From: a bacterium
GTDB taxonomy: Bacteria > Planctomycetota > Phycisphaerae > Phycisphaerales > UBA1924
Assembly (NCBI GenBank): GCA_024743075.1
Contig: JANSXG010000003.1
Location: 1 to 47,977, forward strand
DNA: 47,977 nucleotides
Direction of reading: 5' to 3'
In this document: positions 8,659 through 16,629 of the stretch, piece by piece
Position numbering within the stretch: the first letter of the stretch is position 1
How the letters are laid out: every line of letters begins with the position of its first letter
Notes under the pieces: generated by a model
Database searches by the model: none
What the model was told of the DNA's origin: nothing
The model's input: the letters and a program-made list of their open reading frames with translations, nothing else
Made by a program: the position numbers and the translations under genes

Positions 8659-8740
8659 GCTGCTTCCTGGTGCCGGGTGATTGAGGTGGGCTTCGTCGGC
8701 GGGCATGATAACCAGCACGACGCTTCGGGATCGGAGCATG

Positions 8741-8765
8741 AAAAAACCAGCCCATGGGGCTGGTT
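8741..8765 (-). terminator. Intrinsic terminator of rpmH
   Basis: AACCAGCCC and GGGCTGGTT form a perfect 9-bp stem with a 3-nt loop. On the minus strand the stem is followed by an uninterrupted T tract. It lies 28 bp past the rpmH stop and upstream of the sucC start, so rpmH appears to be a monocistronic unit. Confidence 0.85.
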
Positions 8766-8792
8766 GGAAGGCATTCGGACGGTGTCGCCTCT

Positions 8793-8933
8793 TTACTTGT
8801 CGGCGACGTTCAGCGAGCGACCGAGGCGCCGCTTGCGGTTCATCATCTTGCGCCCGTTCTTGGTGCGCATCCGAGCACGGAATCCGATGGCGCGCTTCCG
8901 CTTGATCCGGCTCACTCGGCGTGGGTAATGCAT
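8793..8933 (-). CDS. rpmH: 50S ribosomal protein L34
   Basis: Small basic large-subunit ribosomal protein of 46 residues. The family core RAIGFRARMRTKNGRKMMNRKRRLGR is directly recognisable; the canonical family sequence reads HGFRARM.TKNGR. The N-terminus MHYPRRVSRIKRKR differs from the usual MKRTFQPSNLKR, and a short NVADK tail follows. The ATG at 8931-8933 has GAGGA 8 nt upstream. The gene has its own promoter candidate (9029-9056) and terminator (8741-8765). It is not followed by rnpA and yidC, its neighbours in most bacteria; instead it is flanked by sucC and, divergently, by rnc. Confidence 0.95.
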   Translation of the reverse strand: MHYPRRVSRIKRKRAIGFRARMRTKNGRKMMNRKRRLGRSLNVADK

Positions 8934-9294
8934 GGTGTAATCCTCACACGGTCTTCCGGGCCGAGCCCGATCCAAGGTCGAAATCGCGAATGAGACAGAC
9001 CGCCCGTGGGGGGTCTGCCGGGTCGGAGAGTGTAGCAGGCCCTCTCGAATCTGCAACCGGATTGGCTTGAGATCGCGATTTTTGATGCCCAAGCAACGAT
9101 TTGGGTGTACGCTGGTCGAGGTGTCGGGAGCGGCCCGCCATCTTTCAGCCGCGGCGAGCGAAGGTGCCGTCCCCTCGGACGGCGGTTTGGCCCACGCGTC
9201 TGCGAATCACCGACTGCCAGAGCCCGTTGGGCGCCGGCGTCGTATCGCATGCGATCCCGACCGACCTGACGGGGTTGCGCATCAGGTGTGCAAC
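8934..9294. other. Divergent intergenic region between rpmH and rnc
   Basis: This 361-bp stretch separates the divergent rpmH and rnc genes. It contains the rpmH leader and promoter candidate. An in-frame extension of rnc upstream to 9067 is open, but its translation is arginine/alanine-rich and shows no RNase III similarity, so I treat it as non-coding. I see no other gene in it. Confidence 0.6.
9029..9056 (-). promoter_or_regulatory. Sigma70-type promoter of rpmH
   Basis: On the minus strand, TTGCAG (9051-9056) and TACACT (9029-9034) are separated by 16 bp, and TGC precedes the -10 hexamer as an extended element. Each hexamer matches 4 of 6 consensus positions. Transcription would start about 90 nt before the rpmH ATG. 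Confidence 0.5.
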
Positions 9295-10056
9295 GTGGCA
9301 CTGAGCGACGAGTCAGTCAATAAAATCGAGTCTGTGCTGGGTTATTCGTTTTCCGATCCCTCGCTGCTCGAACGCGCACTGACGCACGCGTCGATCGCAG
9401 ACGACCGGCTGGTGTCTAATGAACGCCTTGAGTTTCTCGGCGATGCGGTGCTCGGCTATGTCGTTTGCGAGGAACTCTATCGCCAATTCGAGGATCTGCT
9501 CGAGGGAGAACTGACGAAGATCAAGTCGGCGGTCGTCTCACGCCAGCTGTGTGCCCGCATCGCCAGATCGCTCGGGCTCGACCGGATGCTTAGTCTCGGA
9601 AAGGGCATGCAAGCCCGCGACAGCCTGCCCTCCTCGCTCGCGGCGGCGGTCTTCGAGTCGGTGATCGGGGCGATCCTGCTTGACGGCGGCATCGAGGCGG
9701 CGAAGCGCTTCATCCTGACGTATATCGAGCCGCACATTGAGGAGGCCGCGGCCTCCGGGCACCAGCAGAACTTCAAGTCGGTCCTTCAGCAGCACGCCCA
9801 GGCGCGGTTGAATCACCAGCCCGTCTACATCCTTAAGAGTGAGACCGGCCCGGACCACGCGAAGAGGTTCGAGATAGCAGTGCAGTTGGGCGACCACCTT
9901 TTTGCATCTTCATGGGCGTCGTCGAAGAAAAGAGCCGAGCAAAAGGCGGCGCTTATTGCGTTGGAGGAACTGGGCCTCATCCACGAAACCAGAGACGGGC
10001 ATGTCGTCTACGTGCCGGAAGAGATGTTCGAGGGACGCAGCGACGCGGATGAATGA
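9295..10056 (+). CDS. rnc: Ribonuclease III
   Basis: Double-strand-specific endoribonuclease for rRNA and mRNA processing. With the GTG start at 9295 the product has 253 residues, close to the usual 220-250. The endonuclease domain carries the signature NERLEFLGDAVLGY with Glu43, Glu46 and Asp50. The second half-site reads LAAAVFESVIGAILLDGG: Glu121 matches the essential E. coli Glu117, but the residue matching E. coli Asp114 is Ala118. A double-stranded RNA-binding domain follows (about 165-235), with NFKSVLQQHAQ, PVYILKSETGPDHAKRFEIAV and a KKRAEQKAALIALEEL helix. A second in-frame GTG at 9286 is an alternative start. The gene ends 2 bp before the convergent gene at 10059. Confidence 0.92.
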   Translation: MALSDESVNKIESVLGYSFSDPSLLERALTHASIADDRLVSNERLEFLGDAVLGYVVCEELYRQFEDLLEGELTKIKSAVVSRQLCARIARSLGLDRMLSLGKGMQARDSLPSSLAAAVFESVIGAILLDGGIEAAKRFILTYIEPHIEEAAASGHQQNFKSVLQQHAQARLNHQPVYILKSETGPDHAKRFEIAVQLGDHLFASSWASSKKRAEQKAALIALEELGLIHETRDGHVVYVPEEMFEGRSDADE

Positions 10057-10058
10057 TC

Positions 10059-11900
10059 TCACCGAGCGTTCCAAGAACTCAGGTCAATCCTGAACCGGCC
10101 CGGCTCGTCCTGGCCGGGGAACCACGGGCGTGGCCAGGATGAGTGGACAGCGGCGTCGCGTCCGACGCCCCGGCGACGGACAAACCCGAATTCGATGAAT
10201 CCGATCGACTCGGCCCGCCGAGCCGCTTGTTCGGGCAGATCAATGATCGTCGACCAGCGATCCTCCGAGACGGCAACCCCGGCCGAATCGGAGGAGATGG
10301 TAATCACCTGACTCGACCCCTCGTACGGCCCGAAGTAAAGATCGACCGAGTGCGCGGCGGGTTGGTCGGTCTTCGTTCTGGCTTCCACCATGATGCGCCA
10401 TCGCCCCGCACGGTCGTCGCGGTAGATCAAGACACTCGTCTGCTCGTCCAGCGAGACCGGGACGACGGCATCGGCGTTCCAACTCGCGAGCGTCCACGGG
10501 CGGAGCGCCGGTCCGATCTGGAGGCCCGGGCGCGACACGTCGAGCGGGAGCACCCGCGCTTCAAGGCGTCTGACGCGATCTCCGTCACGGAGTTCGATCG
10601 CTCCGGCTGTAACGGGCGCCGTCGAAGGGCTGCTGCTTCGATCCATCGAACGAACGACACTCGGCTGGAACCGAAAGGTCGATGACCCGTAGGCGGGCAA
10701 TTGGAGCAGTTCCGCGTCGAACTCTCCGGGAGGCCCATAGGTCAAAGTACGCGCTGTGCCGGAGACATCCGTTGCCAGAGCGGTCGCCCCTTGGACGACC
10801 AAGACCTGTTCCGACTGCTCGCCGCTATCCCGGAACCGTTCGTTGTTCCGGAGCGCGAGCGACTGACCGGCGTCGTCGATGACGAGACAGCGCGAAGCGG
10901 GGCGTGAGTCGAGGTACTGACGGACCCTGGACGCTCGCTCCTCGGCGGTCAGCGACCGCGAGAGCAACGCCGGCATGAGGATGGTTTCGGCTTCCCCGTC
11001 GGTGGGCCATGCTGGGAGGAGGCGACCATCGAGGTCACGGGTCACGGCCGTGAGCCGGGCGAGCAGCTCTGCTGCCAGTTGGGGGTCGTCCGCACTGAGT
11101 TCGGACACGGCTGCGCGGACCTCAGCTTCAATGGTCTGGCCGAGTCCTGCGAGCACGGGGTCATCTTGCGTGAGGTAGTCATCAAATGATCCGGTGCCGA
11201 AGAGTCGCCCGGACCCGAACCGATCGGACAGGAGCGAGGCCCGCCACCGTCGGGCGGGGTCCTCGGCCTCTGCGCTCAAGAGTTCTCCAAACTCACGCCA
11301 CCGCTGTGCGGAGGCTTCCAGCGGCTTTATTCTGCCTGTTGGGAGCGGCCGGGGCTGCTCGGCGAGGCGGGCCGGAAAACGCTCGCCCGCGACTTCGAGC
11401 ACGACCGCTCGATCCCGACCGTTCCGCGGCATGCGGGCCTCCGCGGCGTCGTAGGAGGTGGGGAGTCGCACAAAGAGCGACCAGTAGACCGGGCCGGTTA
11501 CGCGGCCGCTGGAAACATCCTCCGGACGCACGGCTCGCCAGGCAGTGGGCGGTGCGAGCCAATCCGTTTTACCCCGATTGTCGTCAGCCGGCGTGCTGGT
11601 GAATCCGATGATTTCCGAAACGAGCACGTGCGCCGGGCCTGCCCCGTCGGGATCGAGCAGACGGACCTGAATGGGTTCCGGTACCCAGTTTCCGGTTGAA
11701 CCCCCCGGAGGCCGCGATAGCGGGATCCGCAGAGGCAGGCCCGGAAGAGCGACGAACGTGCTTGTGTTGATCTGGGCGGGCGCGACGGCCGGTGAGGCGT
11801 CTGGCGGGGGGTCTTGCCCAAACGCAAAGGGCGCAAGGATTGCGCACACGACGGACGCGATCGCAGTTGCTTTGAGGCCTGATCGGTGAGATTCACGCAA
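10059..11900 (-). CDS. Large exported protein of unknown function
   Basis: I do not recognise the family. The product has about 613 residues from a TTG at 11898-11900 (GGAGA lies 10 nt upstream), or 623 from another TTG at 11930. A signal peptide is clear (hydrophobic ATAIASVVCAILAPFAFGQD), followed by a proline/alanine-rich spacer. The rest is rich in Arg, Pro, Asp and Gly with few lysines and no obvious catalytic motif. Its central part (about residues 190-330) looks helical. The C-terminal third has beta-sandwich-like patterns and ends in a segment with RRRGVGRDAAVHSSWPRPWF, which could be part of a carbohydrate- or metal-binding module. It is convergent with rnc and divergent from the CBM48-like gene. 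The protein is probably periplasmic or secreted. Confidence 0.7.
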   Translation of the reverse strand: MRESHRSGLKATAIASVVCAILAPFAFGQDPPPDASPAVAPAQINTSTFVALPGLPLRIPLSRPPGGSTGNWVPEPIQVRLLDPDGAGPAHVLVSEIIGFTSTPADDNRGKTDWLAPPTAWRAVRPEDVSSGRVTGPVYWSLFVRLPTSYDAAEARMPRNGRDRAVVLEVAGERFPARLAEQPRPLPTGRIKPLEASAQRWREFGELLSAEAEDPARRWRASLLSDRFGSGRLFGTGSFDDYLTQDDPVLAGLGQTIEAEVRAAVSELSADDPQLAAELLARLTAVTRDLDGRLLPAWPTDGEAETILMPALLSRSLTAEERASRVRQYLDSRPASRCLVIDDAGQSLALRNNERFRDSGEQSEQVLVVQGATALATDVSGTARTLTYGPPGEFDAELLQLPAYGSSTFRFQPSVVRSMDRSSSPSTAPVTAGAIELRDGDRVRRLEARVLPLDVSRPGLQIGPALRPWTLASWNADAVVPVSLDEQTSVLIYRDDRAGRWRIMVEARTKTDQPAAHSVDLYFGPYEGSSQVITISSDSAGVAVSEDRWSTIIDLPEQAARRAESIGFIEFGFVRRRGVGRDAAVHSSWPRPWFPGQDEPGRFRIDLSSWNAR

Positions 11901-11989
11901 CGGGCAACGGTCTCCGGACGATGGGATCAAGGCGCGGCCGCGCGGGTCGCAACACCGCCGGACGATACCGACTGGAGGAGGCTTGTGTC

Positions 11990-12361
11990 ATGATCTCTCT
12001 GATGCCGGATGGACGAGTTGAGTTCCGTGTCCTGGCAAGGGACGCGGATCGTGTGCAGCTACTCGGTTCGTTCACGGGATGGGAGCGCGGCGCGATCGAG
12101 CTCGAATCAGAGGGGGGCGGCTGGTTCGGTGCGAGAATCGCCATCGACCCGGGCGATCACGAGTTCCAGTATCTCATCGACGGCACCGGTTGGCAGGCGG
12201 ACTTCGGCGCCTTCGGTGTGCGGTTCAATGAGTACGGGCTCTGGGTCTCGCAACTCCATGTCCCGGAGCCCGCACCCAGCAGACTGGTCGTCGAAACGCG
12301 TCCCGTGCGACCGAAGGCCACGCCGGCTCCCGGCGGTCGGACACGGCTCCCGGCTGCTTGA
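11990..12361 (+). CDS. Stand-alone CBM48/AMPK-type glycogen-binding domain protein
   Basis: A small protein of 123 residues made almost entirely of an E-set/CBM48-like domain (residues 6-85). The pattern VQLLGSFTGWE...GGWFGARIAIDPGDHEFQYLIDG is typical of the isoamylase N-terminal and AMPK-beta glycogen-binding modules, including the sugar-stacking tryptophans and the FQY strand. The C-terminal 35 residues are proline- and arginine-rich and probably disordered. There is no signal peptide and no attached catalytic domain. The ATG at 11990 is favoured by the upstream GGAGGAG. It may bind glycogen or another alpha-glucan, or act as a small scaffold. No glycogen enzyme is nearby. Confidence 0.75.
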   Translation: MISLMPDGRVEFRVLARDADRVQLLGSFTGWERGAIELESEGGGWFGARIAIDPGDHEFQYLIDGTGWQADFGAFGVRFNEYGLWVSQLHVPEPAPSRLVVETRPVRPKATPAPGGRTRLPAA

Positions 12362-12373
12362 GGCGCGGACGAC

Positions 12374-13417
12374 TCAGTTCGAGGCCGTGGCTTGCTCGGG
12401 CAGTGTTTGGACGATGTTCTCGACGACGCGGTCGGGCGTAAGCCCTTCCGCCTCACCCTCGAAGTTCAGCACGACGCGGTGACGGAGTGCAGGCAGGGCG
12501 ACATCCTTGATGTCCTGCACCGCGACCGTCGGGCGACCGGCGACCAGGGCTCGACATTTGGCCGAGAGCACGATCGCCTGAGCGGCACGAGGACTGGCGC
12601 CCACGCGGACGAACTGGTTGACCGTTGGGCTGGCGAACTCGCCTCCGGGATGGGTGGCGAGCACGAGGCGGACGGCGTAATCCTGGATGTGGTCAGCGAT
12701 CGCCACGCGAGTCACCAGTCGTTGGTGAGCAAGGATCTGCTCGGCGTTCAGGACCGGTTTGATTTCCGCGGTGATTCCCTTTGTGGTTCGGTTCAGGATC
12801 TCACTGAGTTCGGCGCGACCGGAGTAGCCCACTTCGAGTTTGAGCATAAAACGGTCGAGCTGCGCTTCGGGGAGCGGGTAGACGCCTTCCTGCTCCAGCG
12901 GGTTCTGCGTTGCCATCACGAAGAACGGCTTGGGCAGTTGGTATGTCTCGCCGGCGACGGTGACGCTGCGCTCCTGCATTGCTTCGAGCATGGCGGACTG
13001 CGTCTTCGGAGTAGCACGGTTGATCTCGTCCGCCAGCACGATCTGGGCGAAGACCGGCCCTTTTTCGAACACGAAGCGTCGGCCCTCCTGCGTCTCCTGA
13101 ACGATCTCCGTGCCGGTGATGTCCGCGGGCATGAGGTCCGGTGTGAACTGGATGCGGCTGAAATCGAGGGACAGAGCCTGGCTGAGCGAGCGGATCAGCA
13201 GGGTTTTTCCCAAGCCGGGCACGCCCTCAAGCAGCGTGTTGCCGCCGGTAAAGAGGCAGGTGAGGACGCCGTCCACAACATCGGTGTGTCCGACAACCGC
13301 GAGGCCGACCTGGTCTCGCACATTTTCAAAGTCCGATTTGAACTGCGCCGCGGCCTGTTTCACGTCATCGAGCGTGGTCGGGTCCTGGGTTGGGCGGCTG
13401 CTGCTCGGTTCGTTCAT
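12374..13417 (-). CDS. MoxR-family AAA+ ATPase
   Basis: MoxR-type AAA+ chaperone ATPase of 347 residues, a family that works with von Willebrand factor A proteins to assemble or activate enzyme complexes. Walker A is GVPGLGKTLL (residues 65-74). Walker B is IVLADEINRA (126-135). ATQNPLEQEGVYPLPEAQLDRFML holds the sensor-1 Asn and the conserved LPEAQLDRF arginine finger region. The C-terminal lid domain reads GASPRAAQAIVLSAKCRALV (sensor-2 region). A partner VWA membrane protein is encoded on the same strand at 16630-18756, but three other genes lie between them, unlike the usual adjacent moxR-bat order. The start has GGAGA 9-10 nt upstream. Confidence 0.93.
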   Translation of the reverse strand: MNEPSSSRPTQDPTTLDDVKQAAAQFKSDFENVRDQVGLAVVGHTDVVDGVLTCLFTGGNTLLEGVPGLGKTLLIRSLSQALSLDFSRIQFTPDLMPADITGTEIVQETQEGRRFVFEKGPVFAQIVLADEINRATPKTQSAMLEAMQERSVTVAGETYQLPKPFFVMATQNPLEQEGVYPLPEAQLDRFMLKLEVGYSGRAELSEILNRTTKGITAEIKPVLNAEQILAHQRLVTRVAIADHIQDYAVRLVLATHPGGEFASPTVNQFVRVGASPRAAQAIVLSAKCRALVAGRPTVAVQDIKDVALPALRHRVVLNFEGEAEGLTPDRVVENIVQTLPEQATASN

Positions 13418-13471
13418 CGGGTCGTGTCTCCGTGGGGCGTTCGCGGAGTATACGGCCCGAGTGTGGGTGGA

Positions 13472-13948
13472 TCATTCGGCGACGATCAGGTAGTAGCGAC
13501 CGTCGGCGATGCGACGGAAACCCCCGTCCTCGAGGTCGCCGTCGTCGAACTTCTCGTCGATCTGCTGCATGAACGCGTCATCCTGCGTGGTCCCGCGACC
13601 GTCGAAGTGGACGCCGAGGGCGCAGGCGTACCCGCCCGTATCGTTGCGCTCGCTGTCCCAACTGCCCCCGATGGGCGTAATCGCGGTCCAGTCGTCCTCT
13701 CGGACCCATCGGTCCAGGCCGGCGGGGAGCGAGCCGGTGCTCGCGTCTTCTGGATAGGTGCCGTAGTGCACCCGATAGAGTTCGGTCGCGTTCGCGAAGG
13801 ACTTCACGTTTGTGATGAACGATGCCTGCCTCGCGCTCTCGCTGGCGGAGGTGAACTGCGGAACCACGATCGCCGCGAGGATACCGAGGATGACCACCAC
13901 GATGAGGATCTCGACGAGCGTGAAACCGGGTGAGCGGCGGTTTGGCAT
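13472..13948 (-). CDS. Compact type IV pilin/GspG-like pseudopilin
   Basis: Prepilin-like protein of 158 residues. A short basic leader (MPNRRSPG) is followed by the class III signal FTLVEILIVVVILGILAAIVVPQF, with Gly at -1 and Glu at +5, then the long amphipathic N-terminal helix ending near residue 55. The globular part includes YRVHYGTYPED, a GspG-like segment, and a soluble domain with several Asp/Gly turns. Unlike the pseudopilins in the 30-36 kb locus, it has normal family length, so it could serve as a major subunit of the filament built there. The ATG has GAGGAAG 4 nt upstream. It lies between phoA and moxR, away from any pilus gene. Confidence 0.9.
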   Translation of the reverse strand: MPNRRSPGFTLVEILIVVVILGILAAIVVPQFTSASESARQASFITNVKSFANATELYRVHYGTYPEDASTGSLPAGLDRWVREDDWTAITPIGGSWDSERNDTGGYACALGVHFDGRGTTQDDAFMQQIDEKFDDGDLEDGGFRRIADGRYYLIVAE

Positions 13949-14116
13949 CGGACTTCCTCATGGCAGGACGCTCGGCGCGACCGGGGCGGCGCGCTCTCGT
14001 CCCAACTCTCGATTCGTCGTTGCGGCCGAACAACCGCGGCAAGCAACTTCTCGATTATTCGGACTCCGCCCGACCGTGCCGTCGGTAGGGGTTCACACGC
14101 GACGGCTGATAAGCGA

Positions 14117-15589
14117 TCAGAGCAGGACTTCGGTCGGCAGGTCCAGCGCCTCGCAGAGGACGCCGTGGATCTGGTCGATTCGCATCATGGGCGCGAAGGC
14201 GCCCGAGCCTGGCCCGCAGGCGGTGAGTTCCACGTAGTCGGCGGTGTGATTCGGGCTCATGAACGCGACCTTCGTGAAGTTCGAGAGCACCGCACCGAGA
14301 GGGCCGCACTTGCGGTTGGCGAGCAGGAACGGGTCTACGGTCTCACCGCCGAGCCAGCGGCGGAGCACGTCGAGGTCCGGGCGGGAGAGCGAGATGTTCG
14401 TCGCGGCCTCAACGACGGAGTGTATTTGCGACGGATCCGTTCGATCGATCCGGTCGAACCCGTTCATGATCCACTCGAAGGATCTTGTGAATCCCTCTAG
14501 CCGAGCGAATCCTTCGATCCCGTAGCGCGTGTAGTCGGTGAGGCCGGGGTTCGCGTTGCCGTGATCGGTGGTGACAACGAGCAGCGTGTCATCGCGATTT
14601 GTGACGAACTCGATCGCGGCGCCCAAGGCATCGTCGAACGCGATCTGCTCGGCGATGAGGCTGCCCGCATCGTTCGCGTGCGCGGCGTGGTCGACCCGGC
14701 CGCCTTCGATCTGCACAACGAAGCCGCCGGGGGCGCCCGCGAGCCATTCGAGCGAGGTGCGGGTCATTGCGGTGAGCGACGGCTCGGTGGCGGGGCGGTC
14801 GAGCTCGTAGGACAGGTGGCTGCGGTTGAAAAGCCCGATGAGCCGTTCCCGCTTCGACCAATCGATCCGGGATGAGGCCGCGGCAACCGCCGCCAGCTCG
14901 TCACCGGTGGATACCGTGACGAGTCCTGCCTCGGCGCATGGGCCCGCGAGATAGCGGCTTCCGCCCCCGAGGAGAACGTCGAATCCGCGATTGAGCAACT
15001 GCGAGGCGATGAGCGACTCATCGTTGCGGTCGCCGCCGATCACGTTGCACGCCAAGCCGGCGGGCGTCGCGTGGGTCAATCGGGTGGTGGTGACAAGACC
15101 GGTGGCTTTGCCGGCTTCGCGGGCACGGAGCAGCAGCGGGCTGCGCACCACCCGGTCTGGTGATTCTCCGATCCGACCGTTCTCGACGAGTTGGCCCGTG
15201 CCCCACGCGGTTGAGGCGGCGGCGGAATCGGTGACGAGCGAGTTAAAACTCGCGGTGTCGATGACGGAACGTGAAGAATCGTTGTCCCGTTGGATGAGGT
15301 CGATCCAGTGCGACTGCCGGTTTCGGGTCTGGCGCAGGTGCAGATCCGCGAGTTGAAGCGTGCCGGCCGACATGCCGTCGGCGACCATGAAGATCAGGTT
15401 CTGGGCGCGCCGCTTCGGAGTTGTCGAAGCCGTTCTGCGGGTTCCGGCGGTCGGCTTCGAGTTCGAGAGCTGGGCGGCTGCTGCGCCGTAGCCCAGTGCG
15501 AGGCCCGCACCGACCGCACCCAGAAAGGATCGACGGTCCACGGTGCTCGGCGATGTGACGGGCCTGTTTGAATCGGGCGAGTCGTTCAC
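14117..15589 (-). CDS. phoA: PhoA-type alkaline phosphatase, Tat-exported
   Basis: Secreted alkaline phosphatase of 490 residues from the GTG at 15587-15589. A twin-arginine signal (DRRSFLGAVGAGLAL, arginines 19-20) routes it as a folded metalloenzyme. Metal and catalytic motifs are in family order: VADGMS (Asp71), VTDSAAASTAWGTG with nucleophile Ser122, EGGRVDHAAHAND, TTDHGNANPG and the late NHTADYVEL histidine motif. It should release phosphate from organic monoesters and so complement the Pst system at the left of the window. An in-frame GTG at 15635-15637 would add 16 residues, but neither start has a good ribosome-binding site. The shorter one gives a more usual Tat n-region. Confidence 0.9.
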   Translation of the reverse strand: MNDSPDSNRPVTSPSTVDRRSFLGAVGAGLALGYGAAAAQLSNSKPTAGTRRTASTTPKRRAQNLIFMVADGMSAGTLQLADLHLRQTRNRQSHWIDLIQRDNDSSRSVIDTASFNSLVTDSAAASTAWGTGQLVENGRIGESPDRVVRSPLLLRAREAGKATGLVTTTRLTHATPAGLACNVIGGDRNDESLIASQLLNRGFDVLLGGGSRYLAGPCAEAGLVTVSTGDELAAVAAASSRIDWSKRERLIGLFNRSHLSYELDRPATEPSLTAMTRTSLEWLAGAPGGFVVQIEGGRVDHAAHANDAGSLIAEQIAFDDALGAAIEFVTNRDDTLLVVTTDHGNANPGLTDYTRYGIEGFARLEGFTRSFEWIMNGFDRIDRTDPSQIHSVVEAATNISLSRPDLDVLRRWLGGETVDPFLLANRKCGPLGAVLSNFTKVAFMSPNHTADYVELTACGPGSGAFAPMMRIDQIHGVLCEALDLPTEVLL

Positions 15590-15665
15590 GGTTTCAGGAT
15601 AGATCAGCGGTGCGGCGGGAGGGCCCTGGCCGCGCACATTTCACGAAACTCTGACAACGCGAGTT

Positions 15666-16610
15666 TCAGAAGCGAAACTCCAATCCGGCCTGGATCATCA
15701 GTTGCGGATCGCTCTGGCGCATGCTCAACTCGTTTCCCGAGGCGTTGAAGAACCGGTACTCCTGCCACACCGAAGCGCCCGCCTCAAGTTTCAATCGGAG
15801 CTGTTCGCCGACCTGCCATGACGCGCCGGCCCCGACGACGATCCGGTTGTCGCTGAACGACCCGCCGGGCAGGTAGGCGTTGCCATCATCCATCCGGTAC
15901 GCCCGGCTCGAATAGCGACCGAATGCACTGAGCTCCAGGTCGTCGTTCGCGTCCCAGACGAGACGGGTCGAAATGCCTTCGCTCTCCAGACGCAGATCGT
16001 CGGTGATCTGCCACCGGAAACCGACGAGGGGGATGACGAGGGCATCATCCTCGAGGCGTGTGAGCGCGCCGACGCCCAACGTGAGTGAAAAATCTTCCGT
16101 GAACCGGTAGCCGAAACCCGCGAAGCCGCCGCCGACGATCGAGTCCCCGAAGTCCGCACCCACCTCATAGCCGGCACCGACAATGCCGTTGGCGAAGAGC
16201 GACCACTGTTCGTCGAGTTGTGCCGAAAGCCCGACGGTGAGCCCGGATTCGTGCAGGGAGTCGAACGGCGACTCCGCGTTGCTGGCGCCGGCGAAAAGGC
16301 CGGAGGCCTGCTCAAAGTCGTAGTCCGACCATTCATGACGCAGCGAGCCGGTGAGCATCGTTGAGTCCGAGAGCGAATGGCGGAAGCCCAAGGTCGCGCC
16401 GAGGCGAGTGATATCAACATCTCCGGCGGTGCCATCGACGTCGGCGCCGTCGAGAAACTGACCGAGTCCTTCGAACGAGAAAGTGGTCCTCGCCGGTGGT
16501 GGCGACGCGATTTCGGGTTCGTTTGTCTGCGCGTCCTGCCCTGACGCGGTGCAGACAGAATGATTTGACGCGGCGCAAGCGATGAGGCAGATCAGTATTC
16601 GGTTCGGCAC
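15666..16610 (-). CDS. Outer-membrane beta-barrel protein
   Basis: Predicted outer-membrane barrel of 314 residues. A signal peptide (residues 1-25) precedes many alternating amphipathic strands, and the chain ends in LEFRF; a C-terminal aromatic is the classical barrel-insertion signal. Strands such as FRHSLSDSTMLTGSLRHEW, GVGALTRLEDDALVIPLVGF and LKLEAGASVWQEYRFF are typical of the DUF6268-like barrels in planctomycetes; the family match is from memory. No ligand or transport role can be assigned. The GTG start has AAAGGAA just upstream. It lies 19 bp after the VWA gene and 76 bp before phoA on the same strand, which suggests co-transcription. Confidence 0.75.
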   Translation of the reverse strand: MPNRILICLIACAASNHSVCTASGQDAQTNEPEIASPPPARTTFSFEGLGQFLDGADVDGTAGDVDITRLGATLGFRHSLSDSTMLTGSLRHEWSDYDFEQASGLFAGASNAESPFDSLHESGLTVGLSAQLDEQWSLFANGIVGAGYEVGADFGDSIVGGGFAGFGYRFTEDFSLTLGVGALTRLEDDALVIPLVGFRWQITDDLRLESEGISTRLVWDANDDLELSAFGRYSSRAYRMDDGNAYLPGGSFSDNRIVVGAGASWQVGEQLRLKLEAGASVWQEYRFFNASGNELSMRQSDPQLMIQAGLEFRF

Positions 16611-16629
16611 GAGCGTTCCTTTCGGTCGG

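Noticed and set aside
9067-9294. An N-terminal extension of RNase III starting at 9067
   Set aside because: The 76 extra residues are low-complexity Arg/Ala/Pro and unlike RNase III, and internal GTG codons at 9286 and 9295 give the family-length protein.
12392-13933. A 513-codon plus-strand frame opposite moxR and the pseudopilin
   Set aside because: It runs antisense to two genes with clear catalytic or signal motifs and has no recognisable domain or ribosome-binding site.
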